Shown piece by piece: positions 1-7,981 of a DNA stretch of 34,165 nt; the stretch's first letter is position 1; every line of letters begins with the position of its first letter. Origin of the DNA: an uncultured Actinomycetes bacterium. Lineage in GTDB: Bacteria > Actinomycetota > Thermoleophilia > Solirubrobacterales > 70-9. Location: NCBI GenBank assembly GCA_937907435.1, contig CALCIA010000232.1, positions 1 to 34,165 on the forward strand, written 5' to 3'. Position numbers and translations under genes: made by a program. The notes below the pieces were generated by a model. It saw nothing but the letters and a program-made list of their open reading frames with translations. It was not told where the DNA came from and did not search any database.

Positions 1-250
1 GGGCCGGAAAGTGTGACGTTCCCGGCATCTCTGTGAACGATCCGGGCGAGGTGTGAAAGCTCTCCGACACGATCGTCACGGAAGTCCGACTTCCTCACAT
101 CCCTGTGCCGCCTCTCCCACGCACCCCTCACGTCCTGGGCTCCTCATGGGGGTCACAGCCTGCCAGGACCCCCATGAGGAGCCCAGGCCCTCCCTCGGAC
201 GGCCGCCCGCCCCCCGGACCCCCGCCCGTCCCCCCTCGCCCGATCAACCC
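1..250. other. Intergenic region downstream of the deacetylase gene, holding a composite hairpin element
   Basis: No convincing gene lies here; the long plus-strand open frame that starts at 53 is antisense to the deacetylase and has an Arg/Pro-rich, shadow-like composition. Bases 70-187 form a composite repeat described separately. Bases 10-60 also resemble bases 27555-27615 (shared GTGTGAC, CCCGGCATC and CGAGGTGTG blocks), so the repeat may extend to the left edge of the window. Confidence 0.6.
70..187 (-). repeat. Composite hairpin element, copy 1 (small palindrome plus long conserved-loop stem)
   Basis: A near-palindrome GGAAGTCCGACTTCC sits at 80-94. A perfect 21-bp stem follows (134-154 pairing with 167-187) around a 12-nt loop, ACAGCCTGCCAG. 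On the minus strand the loop reads CTGGCAGGCTGT, which matches the loops of the hairpins at 27191-27239 and 34122-34165. The whole unit, including the spacer between palindrome and stem, recurs at 27736-27854. It lies about 63 nt past the stop codon of the minus-strand deacetylase, in that gene's 3' region. No U-tract follows the stem, so it is not a canonical intrinsic terminator. Confidence 0.8.
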
Positions 251-1243
251 CTAGCCCCCGCCTTCCGCCGTCGCGCCTTCGCCGTTCCTCAAGTCTTCGG
301 CGAGCCCCGCGACATGGCTCGAGCGCAGAATCTCCAGCCGCGCGAGTTCATACGGCTTGTCCTTTTCCGCGAAACCGGGGATCTCGGTCGTCGCGCCGGT
401 GTAGCCGGCGGCTTCGACCGCCTTGATGACCGTTTCGTCGAACCGCCCCGCCGGATAGCAGAAGTTGTCGACCGGGACGTTGAATTCCTCTTGGAGGATC
501 TTGCGCGAGCCCGTTACTTCTTCCTCGAGTTCTTCGGGGCCAAGTTCGGTCAGGTCGAGGTGGTGGATGGTGTGGGCGGCCAGCTCCCAGCCTGCCGCGA
601 TCATTGCCTTGACGTTCGATTCGTAGAGTTCCGAGCCTTCGGCCTTGAGGTTGAGGACGCCCGCCCAGCCGTGCTTGCGCAGGGTCGGCAGGGCGAAGGT
701 GAACTGGGGGCGATAACCGTCATCGAAGGAGATGACGATCGGCTTCGGCGGAAGCGTGGCGCCGTGGTACCAGGCTTCCTGCACCTGTTCGAGCGTCACC
801 GCCTCGTAGCCCTGCCCTTCGAGCCAGTCCATCTGCTTTTCGAAGTCGGTGCGGCCGACGTACAGTTCGGGATACGGGGCGCCTTCGGGCGGGTGGCCAA
901 GGACGTGGTACTCGATGATCGGGACGGGCCCCTTGTAGGGCTTCCAGTCGGCCTGCGGGGTGGCGTTGCGCACCTTGCCGCCCGCACCAGCGCCGGATCT
1001 GGTCTTCTTCGCCTGCTTGTGGTGGGTGGCGGCGCTCTGCCCGACGAGCGCCTTGGCGGCGCCCTGGTCGTCTTCGTCGTCCCCCGAGCTCGTCAGCACG
1101 ATCACCACGGCGACGACCACCACGACCAGCGAGGCGAGCGCGACCAGGCGGCGGCGCATGATCTGGGCGCGGGTCGGCCCGTGGCGGCGGGCACGGGCGG
1201 GATGCTTCTCCGGCCCCTCCTCGTCTTGCCAGTCGCTCGCCAT
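251..1243 (-). CDS. Membrane-anchored polysaccharide deacetylase (NodB/CE4 family)
   Basis: A 330-residue protein, probably a metal-dependent deacetylase acting outside the cell on peptidoglycan or another N-acetylated glycan. A basic N-terminus (1-32) precedes one membrane helix at about 33-51 and a low-complexity linker (52-95). The NodB domain covers about 105-310. Visible CE4 motifs are SFDDGY (D174, D175), HTIHH (H224 and H228 as metal ligands) and YPAGRF around 263-268; EYH at 111-113 is also typical. The positively charged start followed by one helix predicts the catalytic domain outside. It is divergent from the nucleotidyltransferase gene with 45 bp between starts, so the promoters must be back to back. 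The natural substrate cannot be told from sequence. Confidence 0.9.
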   Translation of the reverse strand: MASDWQDEEGPEKHPARARRHGPTRAQIMRRRLVALASLVVVVVAVVIVLTSSGDDEDDQGAAKALVGQSAATHHKQAKKTRSGAGAGGKVRNATPQADWKPYKGPVPIIEYHVLGHPPEGAPYPELYVGRTDFEKQMDWLEGQGYEAVTLEQVQEAWYHGATLPPKPIVISFDDGYRPQFTFALPTLRKHGWAGVLNLKAEGSELYESNVKAMIAAGWELAAHTIHHLDLTELGPEELEEEVTGSRKILQEEFNVPVDNFCYPAGRFDETVIKAVEAAGYTGATTEIPGFAEKDKPYELARLEILRSSHVAGLAEDLRNGEGATAEGGG

Positions 1244-1288
1244 CCGCGTCGCCGATCATCGTAGGGGCCAAGCGATGATGGGCGCGCG

Positions 1289-2392
1289 ATGACCAGCGGA
1301 GACGAACTTGCCGAGGCGCTCGGCGCGGCCTACCCGGAGCTGGCCGACGTGGCCGTCGCGGCTCCCGACCCGGTCTACCTGGTCGGCGGTGCGGTGCGCG
1401 ACCTGCTGCTGGGACGGGGTCGCGGCGACATCGACCTGGTGGTCGAGGGCGATCCGGCGGCGCTGGCGCGGGCGCTCGGCTCCGAGCCGCTCGCCGCGCA
1501 CTCGCGCTTCAGCACGCTGAAGGTGGGCCTCGACGGCCACGAGGTCGACATCGTCGCCGCGCGCCGCGAGAGCTACGCCCGGCCGGGGGCGCTGCCGACG
1601 GTCGAGCTCGGGGCGCCGATCCGCACCGATCTCGCGCGCCGCGACTTCACCGTCAACGCGATGGCGGTGTCGCTGGCCGAACCGCGCGAGCTGATCGACC
1701 CCTACGACGGCCAGGCCGACCTCGAGGCGGGCCTGTTGCGGGTGATCCACGACGCCTCCTTCGTCGACGACCCGACCCGCGCGATCCGCGCGGCGCGCTA
1801 CGCGGCGCGGTTCGGATTCGAGATCGAGCCCGGGACGCTGGAGCTGCTGGAGGCGACCGACCTTGGAACGGTGACGCCGGAGCGGCGCTGGGGGGAGCTG
1901 CGCAAGCTCGCCGAGGAAGCGAGCGCGGTCCCGGCGCTAGAGCTGCTGGCGGGCTGGGGCCTGATCCACCCGCGCGAGTGCGACGAGCCCTTCGCCCTGG
2001 CCCGTGAGGTCGACCGCCTGCTGGCGGCGCCGCCCTGGTCGGAGGAGGCCGACCGCGCCGAGGCGATCCTCGCGGCGGCGCTCGGCCCCGAACCGGGGAG
2101 CTTGGCCGAGGAGCGGCCCACCCGCCCGTCGGAGGGCGTCCGCCTGGCCCGCGGGCATGACGCGATCGAGCTCGTCCTCGCCCGCGCCGCCGGCGCCGGG
2201 TGGCTCGACGACTGGCTGCGCTGGCGCGATGTCCGCCTCGACATCACCGGCACCGACCTGACCGCGGCGGGCCTCAGCGGCCCCGCCGTCGGCGAAGCCC
2301 TCGAGCGGTCCCTGAACGCCAAGCTCGACGGCAACGCCCCGACCCGCGCCGACCAACTCCGCATCGCCCTCGCCACCGCCACACAGCCGTGA
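1289..2392 (+). CDS. cca: CCA tRNA nucleotidyltransferase / poly(A) polymerase family protein
   Basis: A 367-residue class II nucleotidyltransferase that probably adds or repairs the CCA end of tRNAs. The head domain has the LVGGAVRD motif at 31-38, the DID metal-binding pair (D47, D49) and a third acidic residue near D87. The flexible-loop and base-recognition segments RRDFTVNAMA (117-126) and DDPTRAIRAARYAARF (from about 159) are both classic for CCA/PAP enzymes. The C-terminal segment ending in LNAKLDG resembles the body/tail of these enzymes. No HD phosphohydrolase domain follows, unlike many Gram-negative Cca proteins. Sequence alone does not separate CCA-adding from A-adding or poly(A) activity. 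The ATG start lies 45 bp from the divergent deacetylase start. Confidence 0.85.
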   Translation: MTSGDELAEALGAAYPELADVAVAAPDPVYLVGGAVRDLLLGRGRGDIDLVVEGDPAALARALGSEPLAAHSRFSTLKVGLDGHEVDIVAARRESYARPGALPTVELGAPIRTDLARRDFTVNAMAVSLAEPRELIDPYDGQADLEAGLLRVIHDASFVDDPTRAIRAARYAARFGFEIEPGTLELLEATDLGTVTPERRWGELRKLAEEASAVPALELLAGWGLIHPRECDEPFALAREVDRLLAAPPWSEEADRAEAILAAALGPEPGSLAEERPTRPSEGVRLARGHDAIELVLARAAGAGWLDDWLRWRDVRLDITGTDLTAAGLSGPAVGEALERSLNAKLDGNAPTRADQLRIALATATQP

Positions 2393-2401
2393 CAACCACC
2401 G

Positions 2402-2452
2402 GGTCGATGGGCCGAAAACCGGACACATGGGTGGGTTTTCGGCCCGTCGACC
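2402..2452 (+). repeat. Long intergenic hairpin between cca and pgeF
   Basis: Arms at 2402-2420 and 2434-2452 pair over 19 bp with one G-U wobble around a 13-nt loop. It begins 10 nt after the cca stop and ends 22 nt before the pgeF start. There is no U-tract, so it may be a weak terminator or RNA-processing/stability hairpin. The loop does not match the other hairpin families in the window. Confidence 0.75.
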
Positions 2453-2474
2453 AGATGTGGTTGGCTCTCTGCGA

Positions 2475-3230
2475 ATGAAGTGGAACGAGACGGACGGTGT
2501 GCGGTGGCTTGAGGCCACGCTGGGGCCCGCGGGGACGGGCGTCGGACGCGTGGGGTTCGGCTCGCGGGTCGGCGGGGTCTCCGAGGCGCCCTACGACGCG
2601 CTGAACATCGGCGTGCTCACCGACGACGCGGACGCGGCGGTGGTCGAGAACCGGGCGCGGCTCGCGGCCGCGGTCGGGGCAGAGCCGAGGAACGTGCCGA
2701 TCGGGCTCCAGGTCCACAAGGCCGACATCGCGATCCACGAGGGCCCGCAGGAGCCGAGTCCCTACGCCGAACCCGGTACGGCGCTGGAAGAGGTCGACGG
2801 GCACGTCGTCCGTCGTCCCGGTCTGGCACCGCTCGTCCTCACCGCCGACTGCCTGCCGGTGGCGCTTGCCGGGCCGGGCGGCGTGGCGATGCTCCACTGC
2901 GGCTGGCGCGGGCTCGCGGCCGGGATCGTCGCCCGCGGTGCGCGCGCCGTCGAAGCGACATCGGCAGCGATCGGCCCCGGGATCGGCCCCTGCTGCTACG
3001 AGGTCGGCGCCGAGGTGCTGGAGGCCTTCGCCGACCTCGGCGAGGGGATCGCCGACGGCCGCATGCTCGACCTGCCCGAGGTCGCCCGTCGCCTGCTCGC
3101 CCGCGCCGGGATCGAGGAGGTCGAGTCGGCCGGGCTCTGCACCTTCTGCGAGGCCGACCTGTTCTTCTCCCACCGCCGCGACAAGGGCGTCACCGGTCGC
3201 ATGGGCAACCTCGCCTGGATCGACGCCTGA
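2475..3230 (+). CDS. pgeF: Peptidoglycan editing factor / multi-copper-like purine nucleoside phosphorylase (YfiH/DUF152)
   Basis: A 251-residue cytoplasmic protein of the YfiH/laccase-domain family. Members cleave purine nucleosides and, in E. coli, remove misincorporated residues from peptidoglycan precursors. The conserved metal site is visible: H81 (LQVHKAD), C126 (TADCLPV) and H141 (MLHCGWRG), followed by the family signature GPGIGPCCYEVG. Length is typical. The ATG at 2475 gives a normal N-terminus; the frame is open further upstream only through the hairpin region. It sits 11 bp before yggS and upstream of sepF, the usual order of this cluster in actinobacteria and firmicutes. Confidence 0.9.
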   Translation: MKWNETDGVRWLEATLGPAGTGVGRVGFGSRVGGVSEAPYDALNIGVLTDDADAAVVENRARLAAAVGAEPRNVPIGLQVHKADIAIHEGPQEPSPYAEPGTALEEVDGHVVRRPGLAPLVLTADCLPVALAGPGGVAMLHCGWRGLAAGIVARGARAVEATSAAIGPGIGPCCYEVGAEVLEAFADLGEGIADGRMLDLPEVARRLLARAGIEEVESAGLCTFCEADLFFSHRRDKGVTGRMGNLAWIDA

Positions 3231-3241
3231 GGATCTCAGCC

Positions 3242-3877
3242 ATGCCGCGCACCCTCTTCCACGACATCGACCCGGCCCGCGTCCGCGCCAACCTCGAGGA
3301 GCTGACCGGCGAGGCGGCGGGCCGCGCCGAGGTCCTCGTCGCCTGCAAGTACGTGCCGCTGGAGGAAATGGGGGCGCTCGCGGCGGCCGGCGTCACCCTC
3401 GTCGGCGAGAACCGCCAGCAGGACCTAGCCGCCAAGCACGAGCGCTACGCCGCCGACTTCACCTGGGACTTCATCGGCAACCTGCAGAGCCGCAAGGTGA
3501 AGCAGATCCTGCCGCTGGTGCGGTTGATCCACTCGGTCGCAACCGATTCGGCGCTGGAGCAGCTCGGTCGCCACGGCACCCCCGACACCGAGGTCCTGGT
3601 CGAGGTCAACATCGCCGAAGAGGAGGGGAAGGGGGGCGTCGCGCCCGCCGCGCTCGCCGACTTCATCGCCCGCTGCCCGGTGCGCGTCTCCGGCCTGATG
3701 ACGATGCCGCCGTTCGCCGAGGACCCCGAGGCCTCGCGCCCGCATTTCGCCCGCCTCGCCGAGCTCGCCGCCGCCAACGGCTTGAGCCGCCTCTCCATGG
3801 GTACTTCACAGGATTGGCGGGTCGCGCTCGAGGAGGGGGCGACGATCATCCGGCTCGGATCGGCGCTATTTGTGTGA
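3242..3877 (+). CDS. yggS: YggS family pyridoxal-phosphate homeostasis protein
   Basis: A 211-residue fold-III PLP-binding protein without known catalysis; the family buffers PLP and affects amino-acid and keto-acid metabolism. K36 in VACKYV is the PLP lysine. Other family landmarks are FIGNLQSRK, SGLMTMPP, LSMGTSQDW and the C-terminal GATIIRLGSALF. It is slightly short at the C-terminus compared with the usual 220-235 residues, ending directly after the phosphate-binding segment. It is 11 bp downstream of pgeF and probably cotranscribed with it; sepF follows after 89 bp. Confidence 0.92.
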   Translation: MPRTLFHDIDPARVRANLEELTGEAAGRAEVLVACKYVPLEEMGALAAAGVTLVGENRQQDLAAKHERYAADFTWDFIGNLQSRKVKQILPLVRLIHSVATDSALEQLGRHGTPDTEVLVEVNIAEEEGKGGVAPAALADFIARCPVRVSGLMTMPPFAEDPEASRPHFARLAELAAANGLSRLSMGTSQDWRVALEEGATIIRLGSALFV

Positions 3878-3966
3878 TTCGCCGCAAATCGGCGCTAATC
3901 TGGGTCCTCGAAATTCGCTAGGAGATTCGCTAAAGGAGTCGGCGTTCGGAAGCCGAAACAGGCGTC

Positions 3967-4530
3967 ATGGCCTTGAGGGATAGCTGGCACAAAGCACTTG
4001 TCTACTTCGGTCTCGCCGAGGAACACGACTACGGCCCCGAATACGAAGAAGACTACGAGCCGGAAACCGGCACGGAGGAAGCCTTCGAATCGCGCCGCGA
4101 CCGCGAGCGGGACCGTGAACCGGCCTCGGTCCGCCGGCTGCCGACCTCGCGCCGCGCCCGTCGCGACGAGATCGACGACATCTTCGGCGACGACGAACCG
4201 ATCGCCGCGAGCCGCACGCGCACCTTGCGCCCGGTCGACAACGGCGGCGGCGACGTCCAGGTCCACCTGGTCATCCCGCGCAACTTCAACGACGCCCAGC
4301 AGGTCGCCGACCAGTTCAAACGCTCGGTGCCGGTGATCCTCAACCTGCAGACCGCCGACCACGAGCTCTCCAAACGCCTGATCGACTTCTGCTCGGGCCT
4401 CACCTACGCGCTCGACGGCGGCATGCAGCGCATCGCCGAGAAAATGTTCCTGTTGACGCCGCGCAACGTCGAGGTCTCGGCGGAGGAAAAAGCGCGGCTG
4501 CTCGACAAGGGCTTCTTCAACCAGTCTTGA
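3967..4530 (+). CDS. sepF: Cell division protein SepF
   Basis: A 187-residue cytoplasmic Z-ring anchor that ties FtsZ to the membrane. The first residues (MALRDSWHKALVYFGL) form the amphipathic membrane-targeting helix. A charged, acidic/arginine-rich linker runs to about residue 90. The SepF core follows, with PRNFNDAQQVADQFK, PVILNLQ, KRLIDFCSGLTYALDG and FLLTPRNVEVS. The stop codon overlaps the next gene's start (TGATG). A possible -10 box, TAATCT at 3896-3901, lies upstream with no convincing -35. The start at 3967 lacks a close Shine-Dalgarno; AAAGGAG lies about 30 nt upstream, separated by a small CGGC/GCCG hairpin. Confidence 0.93.
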   Translation: MALRDSWHKALVYFGLAEEHDYGPEYEEDYEPETGTEEAFESRRDRERDREPASVRRLPTSRRARRDEIDDIFGDDEPIAASRTRTLRPVDNGGGDVQVHLVIPRNFNDAQQVADQFKRSVPVILNLQTADHELSKRLIDFCSGLTYALDGGMQRIAEKMFLLTPRNVEVSAEEKARLLDKGFFNQS

Positions 4531-5444
4531 TGGCCTGGCCCTCCATCTCCTACCCGGAGTGGAGCGCGACCTGCGACACGCTGCACGCCCACACGCAGGT
4601 GTTGGGCAAGCTGGCGGCCGAGCTGGCGCCGCCCGAGCCGCAGTTGCAGCACGCCGCCCTGCGCCTCACCGCACGGGGCTGGGAGACGCTGCCGCTGCCC
4701 GCGCCTGACGGGAGCGGTGCCTTCGTGGTCGCGCTCGACCTGCACCGCCACGAGGCGCTGGTCGAGACCTCCGGCGGCAAGCGCCAGGCGGTGCCGCTGA
4801 TCCCGAACCGCGCGGTCGGGGAGGTGACGACCGACCTGCTCGCGGCGGTCGCCGCGGTGGCGGGGGAGGCGAGGATCGACCCCGAGCCGCAGGAGGTCGT
4901 CTGGACCGTCCCGCTCGACTGCGACGAGGAGCACGCGACCTACGAGGAGCAGGCGGTCGCCGCCTACTTCGGCATGGCGACCCGCGCGGCGGGGGTGCTG
5001 GCGGCCTTCCGGGCGCCCTGGCGCGGGCGCTCGACCCCGGTCAACGCCTGGTGGGGCTCCTTCGACCTCGCCGTCAACCTCTTCTCCGGCGACCCGGCGG
5101 CGCCACCATCCGACGACTTCATCATGCGCAACGCGATGGACGCCCAGGAGGTCGCGGTCGGCTGGTGGCCGGGCGATCCCAAACACGGCGGCGCGGCCTT
5201 CTACGCCTACGCCCACCCGGCCAATCCGGGGTTCTCGGACGCCGACCTGGGCGTCCCCGGCGCGCGCTGGGACGGTGAGCTCGGCGAGTACCTGCTGGAG
5301 TGGGAGGACGTCGCGGCGGCCTCCGACCCCTTCGGCCTCGCCCTCGACTTCGCCCGCGCCGCCTTCCGCCACGCCTGCGCGACCTGCGGCTGGGACCCGA
5401 GCCTGGCGGCAACCGCGGAAGGCACCCCGCCGCCCGTCGCCTGA
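4530..5444 (+). CDS. DUF5996 family protein
   Basis: A 304-residue soluble protein of unknown function. The start region WPSISYPEWSATCDTLHAH followed by TQVLGKL is the recognisable opening of the DUF5996 family. Other conserved-looking blocks are NAWWGSFDLAVNLFSG, PSDDFIMRNAMDAQEVAVGWWPGD and FYAYAHPANPGF. No signal peptide or membrane helix is seen. The ATG at 4530 overlaps the sepF stop (TGATG), which implies translational coupling; a TTG one codon upstream is a less likely start. Position between sepF and proC suggests cotranscription but not a function. Confidence 0.8.
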   Translation: MAWPSISYPEWSATCDTLHAHTQVLGKLAAELAPPEPQLQHAALRLTARGWETLPLPAPDGSGAFVVALDLHRHEALVETSGGKRQAVPLIPNRAVGEVTTDLLAAVAAVAGEARIDPEPQEVVWTVPLDCDEEHATYEEQAVAAYFGMATRAAGVLAAFRAPWRGRSTPVNAWWGSFDLAVNLFSGDPAAPPSDDFIMRNAMDAQEVAVGWWPGDPKHGGAAFYAYAHPANPGFSDADLGVPGARWDGELGEYLLEWEDVAAASDPFGLALDFARAAFRHACATCGWDPSLAATAEGTPPPVA

Positions 5445-5463
5445 GCGGCCACCTCCCGGGGGC

Positions 5464-5506
5464 GAGTTCGCACTTCTCCGCGGATAGCGCGGGTTTCTGC
5501 GAACTC
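5464..5506 (+). repeat. CCGCG-core hairpin, copy 1
   Basis: Outer arms GAGTTCGCA (5464-5472) and TGCGAACTC (5498-5506) pair perfectly. Inside is a core, CCGCGGATAGCGCGGG (5478-5493), with its own CCGCG/CGCGG stem. Related copies lie at 5526-5568, 32378-32420 and, with wholly different arms, 27648-27692. Confidence 0.85.
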
Positions 5507-5525
5507 ACGTCGGGGCCACCCGGGT

Positions 5526-5568
5526 GCGTTCGCACTTTCCCGCGCTATCCGCGGATTTCTGCGAACTC
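5526..5568 (+). repeat. CCGCG-core hairpin, copy 2 (core inverted)
   Basis: Arms GCGTTCGCA (5526-5534) and TGCGAACTC (5560-5568) enclose a core, CCCGCGCTATCCGCGG (5539-5554), that is the exact reverse complement of the core in copy 1. The arms keep the same orientation as in copy 1. The element lies 23 bp before the proC start. Confidence 0.85.
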
Positions 5569-5578
5569 ACCGCGCGGG

Positions 5579-5584
5579 TAATCT
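5579..5584 (+). promoter_or_regulatory. Probable leaderless -10 box for proC
   Basis: TAATCT fits the actinobacterial TANNNT -10 pattern and ends 7 nt before the GTG start, so transcription would begin at about the start codon. No strong -35 is visible; the region about 17 nt upstream lies in the repeat's right arm. It supports the GTG at 5592 as the start. Confidence 0.5.
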
Positions 5585-5591
5585 GGACGGC

Positions 5592-6329
5592 GTGATCATC
5601 GGCTTTGTCGGATCGGGAAATATGGCGGCGGCGATCGCCCGCGGGCTCGCGGGCGAGGTCGACGGCATGCTCTTCTCCGACTCGGGCTCCGGCCGGGCGG
5701 CGGCGCTCGCCGAGGAGCTGGGCGGGGAGGCGCTGTCGAGCGAGGAGGTCGCCGAGCGCGCCGACGTCGTCGTCCTCGCCGTGAAGCCCGCCGCGCTCGA
5801 CGCGGTCGCGCCCGCGCTCGGGGCGGCGAAGGAGGTCGTCTCGGTCCTCGCCGCGACGCCGCTGGAGCGCCTCCGCGCCGCGCTTCCCGGCGCCAAGGTC
5901 CTGCGCACGATGCCGAACGTCGGCGTCGAGGTGCGCCAGGGCGTGATCTGCGTCGCCGGGGAGGCGTCGCCGGAGGTCCGCGCCACACTCGACAAGATCG
6001 CCCACGTGGTCGAGATCGACGAGGGCGACTTCGACCGCGTCACCGCGGTCATGGGCTGCTCGCCCGCCTACCTGGCGCTGGCGGTGGAAGCGATCGCCGA
6101 CGCCGGGGCCGCCGACGGCCTCGCGCCGGAGCTCGCCCGCGAGCTGATCGTCGAGACGGCCGCGGGCACCGCCGAGCTCCTGCGCCGCCGCGACCCCGCC
6201 GACGTCCGCCGCGCCGTCGCCTCGCCCGGCGGCAGCACCGAGGCGGGCCTCAAGGAGCTCGACCGCCTCGGCGCGCCCGCCGCCTTCGCCGCCGCGGTCG
6301 ACGGCTCGCTGCGGAGGATGCGCGAATGA
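5592..6329 (+). CDS. proC: Pyrroline-5-carboxylate reductase
   Basis: A 245-residue NAD(P)H-dependent reductase for the last step of proline synthesis. The N-terminal Rossmann glycine motif is IIGFVGSGNMAAAIARG. The C-terminal dimer and substrate domain contains MGCSPAYLALAVEAIADAG, then VASPGGSTEAGLKEL, the ProC signature. Length is slightly below the usual 260-275. It starts with GTG, backed by a leaderless-type -10 box. The last codons overlap the yggT start (ATGA), making a tightly coupled proC-yggT-lspA-pseudouridine synthase unit, an order common in this neighbourhood across bacteria. Confidence 0.93.
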   Translation: MIIGFVGSGNMAAAIARGLAGEVDGMLFSDSGSGRAAALAEELGGEALSSEEVAERADVVVLAVKPAALDAVAPALGAAKEVVSVLAATPLERLRAALPGAKVLRTMPNVGVEVRQGVICVAGEASPEVRATLDKIAHVVEIDEGDFDRVTAVMGCSPAYLALAVEAIADAGAADGLAPELARELIVETAAGTAELLRRRDPADVRRAVASPGGSTEAGLKELDRLGAPAAFAAAVDGSLRRMRE

Positions 6330-6640
6330 GCCTCCTCACCCTGCTCCCGTTCGCCCTCTCCAAGAGCAACATCGCCACCTACGTGAGCGCGCTCTTCGTC
6401 GTCTACACGATCCTGATCCTGCTGCGCATCCTGATGTCGTTCGTGCCGCGGATGCCCTACTCGCCCTGGCTGCGCGTCGTCCTCGACTTCATCTCCGAAA
6501 CGACCGACCCCTACCTGAACATCTTCCGCAGCTTCATGCGGCCGGTCGGGGGTGGCGGCTTCGCCTTCGACCTCAGCCCGATCCTCGCGCTGATCGTGCT
6601 CGGGATCGCCGAGGGGATCATCGTCGGCGCCCTTTCGTGA
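6326..6640 (+). CDS. yggT: YggT family membrane protein
   Basis: A 104-residue integral membrane protein of the YggT family, whose biochemical role is not settled; its gene often sits near sepF/proC/divIVA. Hydrophobic segments lie at about 16-38 and 82-103. Between them is the family signature region with SPWLRVVLDFISETTDPYL and FRSFMRPVGGGGFAFDLSPI. The start overlaps the proC stop by 4 nt and the stop overlaps lspA by 4 nt, so these genes are almost certainly cotranslated. Confidence 0.9.
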   Translation: MSLLTLLPFALSKSNIATYVSALFVVYTILILLRILMSFVPRMPYSPWLRVVLDFISETTDPYLNIFRSFMRPVGGGGFAFDLSPILALIVLGIAEGIIVGALS

Positions 6641-7110
6641 CGGACCGGCGGGTCCGGGCCTGGTGGCTCGCGGCAGCTCTCGGAGTCGTCGTCCTGGTCC
6701 TCGACCAGGTGGCGAAGTCGATCGTCGAACACCACATCGTGCTCGGCGAACAGGTCGACGTGCTGGGGCCGCTGAAGCTGACCCTGTCCCACAACGAAGG
6801 CGTCGCCTTCGGGCTCGCCTCGGGGAGCGGGATCGGGCTGATCGCGGTCACCCTGATCGCGCTCGGCGTCGTCCTCTGGCTCTTCTCGCGCGACCCGGCC
6901 CGCCCGGGCATGTGGGTGGCGACCGGCCTGCTGGCGGGCGGCGCGATCGGCAACCTGGTCGACCGCCTGCGCCACGGCCACGTCACCGACTTCATCGAAC
7001 TGCCGCACTGGCCGCCCTTCAACCTCGCCGACTGCGGGATCACCTGCGGGGTGGTGATCCTCCTGGTCATCTACGTGCGCGAAGCCGAGCGGACCGAGCG
7101 TGACTCCTGA
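6637..7110 (+). CDS. lspA: Lipoprotein signal peptidase (signal peptidase II)
   Basis: A 157-residue membrane aspartyl protease that removes the signal peptide from diacylated prolipoproteins. Four hydrophobic segments are visible. The catalytic aspartates are D118 in HVTDF and D132 in NLADCGI, each in its conserved context (GNLVDRLRHG and FNLADCGIT). The N-terminal motif LDQVAKSIV and central HNEGVAFGL are also typical. It starts with GTG overlapping the yggT stop, and its last 11 nt overlap the next gene. Confidence 0.95.
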   Translation: MTDRRVRAWWLAAALGVVVLVLDQVAKSIVEHHIVLGEQVDVLGPLKLTLSHNEGVAFGLASGSGIGLIAVTLIALGVVLWLFSRDPARPGMWVATGLLAGGAIGNLVDRLRHGHVTDFIELPHWPPFNLADCGITCGVVILLVIYVREAERTERDS

Positions 7111-7774
7111 GCTCCGCATCGTCCACCTAGATGACGACCTCGCGGTGGTCGACAAGCCGGCCGGGCTCGTCGTCCACCCGGCGCCCTCGCACTCCGGCCC
7201 CACCCTGGTGTCGGAGCTGGGGGATCTGCTCGGCGGGGGCGACCCGGAGCGACCGGGGATCGTCCACCGGCTCGACAAGGACACCAGCGGCCTGATGGTG
7301 GTCGCGCGCGGGCCCGAGGCCCTGGCGGCGCTCCAGGGGGCGGTCCGCGCGCGGGAGGTCGAGCGGCATTACCTGGCGCTTGCCGGCGGGCGCCTGGCGT
7401 CCCGGACCGGGACGATCGACGCGCCGATCGGCCGCGCGACCCGCCGCCGCACCCGGATGGCGGTCGCCGGCGCCGCCTCGCGCGAGGCCCGCACCCATTT
7501 CGAGGTCCTGGAGCTGCTGCCGCGCGAGAGCTACGTCGAGGCCCGCCTCGAGACCGGCCGCACCCACCAGATCCGCGCCCACTTCGCCGCGATCGGCCAC
7601 CCCCTGGTCGGCGACTCCACCTATGGCGGCAAGGACCGCTACGGCCTGGGACGCCAGTTCCTCCATGCCCACCGCCTGGCCTTCCGCCACCCACGTACCG
7701 GCGCACCGCTCGACTTCAAATCCCCGCTCCCGGCTGATCTGGCTGCGGCGCTGGAGGCGGCGCGCGGCGAGTAG
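7100..7774 (+). CDS. RluA-family pseudouridine synthase
   Basis: A 224-residue enzyme that converts specific uridines in rRNA or tRNA to pseudouridine. The catalytic motif HRLDKDTSGLMVVAR is present, with the active-site Asp in RLDKDTSG. GRTHQIRAHFAAIGHPLVGD and the C-terminal LHAHRLAFRHP are also family hallmarks. It lacks the N-terminal S4 RNA-binding domain of RluD (about 320 residues), starting directly at the catalytic domain, so it resembles RluA or a short RluD-like form; the target base cannot be assigned. It starts with GTG and overlaps lspA by 11 nt. Confidence 0.9.
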   Translation: MTPELRIVHLDDDLAVVDKPAGLVVHPAPSHSGPTLVSELGDLLGGGDPERPGIVHRLDKDTSGLMVVARGPEALAALQGAVRAREVERHYLALAGGRLASRTGTIDAPIGRATRRRTRMAVAGAASREARTHFEVLELLPRESYVEARLETGRTHQIRAHFAAIGHPLVGDSTYGGKDRYGLGRQFLHAHRLAFRHPRTGAPLDFKSPLPADLAAALEAARGE

Positions 7775-7809
7775 CCGCCCTTGGGCGCCGGCGCCCGGCC
7801 CGCCCGCGA

Positions 7810-7913
7810 GCGGTCGTCCTTCCGTCCGCCCCGCGTCATGCGGTCGTCCTTCCGTCCGTCTACCGGACCAAAGGACGACCGCGTCTGGGTGGACCGGGCC
7901 AAAGGACGACCGC
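7810..7913. repeat. Four-arm nested inverted repeat, copy 1
   Basis: Two direct copies of a 19-nt arm containing GGTCGTCCTT lie at 7810-7828 and 7840-7858. Two inverted copies containing AAGGACGACC follow at 7864-7882 and 7895-7913. The order arm-arm-inverted-inverted allows a nested or branched fold. The same architecture, with different arm sequences, is found at 27391-27499. The element lies between the pseudouridine synthase stop and the rpsB leader. Confidence 0.85.
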
Positions 7914-7981
7914 ACCCTGGGTGGATCGATGGGGGTTGGTGGTGCGGGCCAGGGCGTCCCGCGCCAGACGTCCCGCGGCTC

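Noticed and set aside
53..1264. A 403-codon plus-strand open frame
   Set aside because: It is antisense to the deacetylase, which shows clear CE4 motifs; the plus-strand translation is Arg/Pro/Gly-rich with no family features. High GC makes long shadow frames common.
5464..5568. Integron attC or phage attachment sites
   Set aside because: No integrase or cassette genes are nearby and the elements recur in unrelated intergenic gaps; attC sites keep their ends and vary inside, unlike the 27648-27692 copy.
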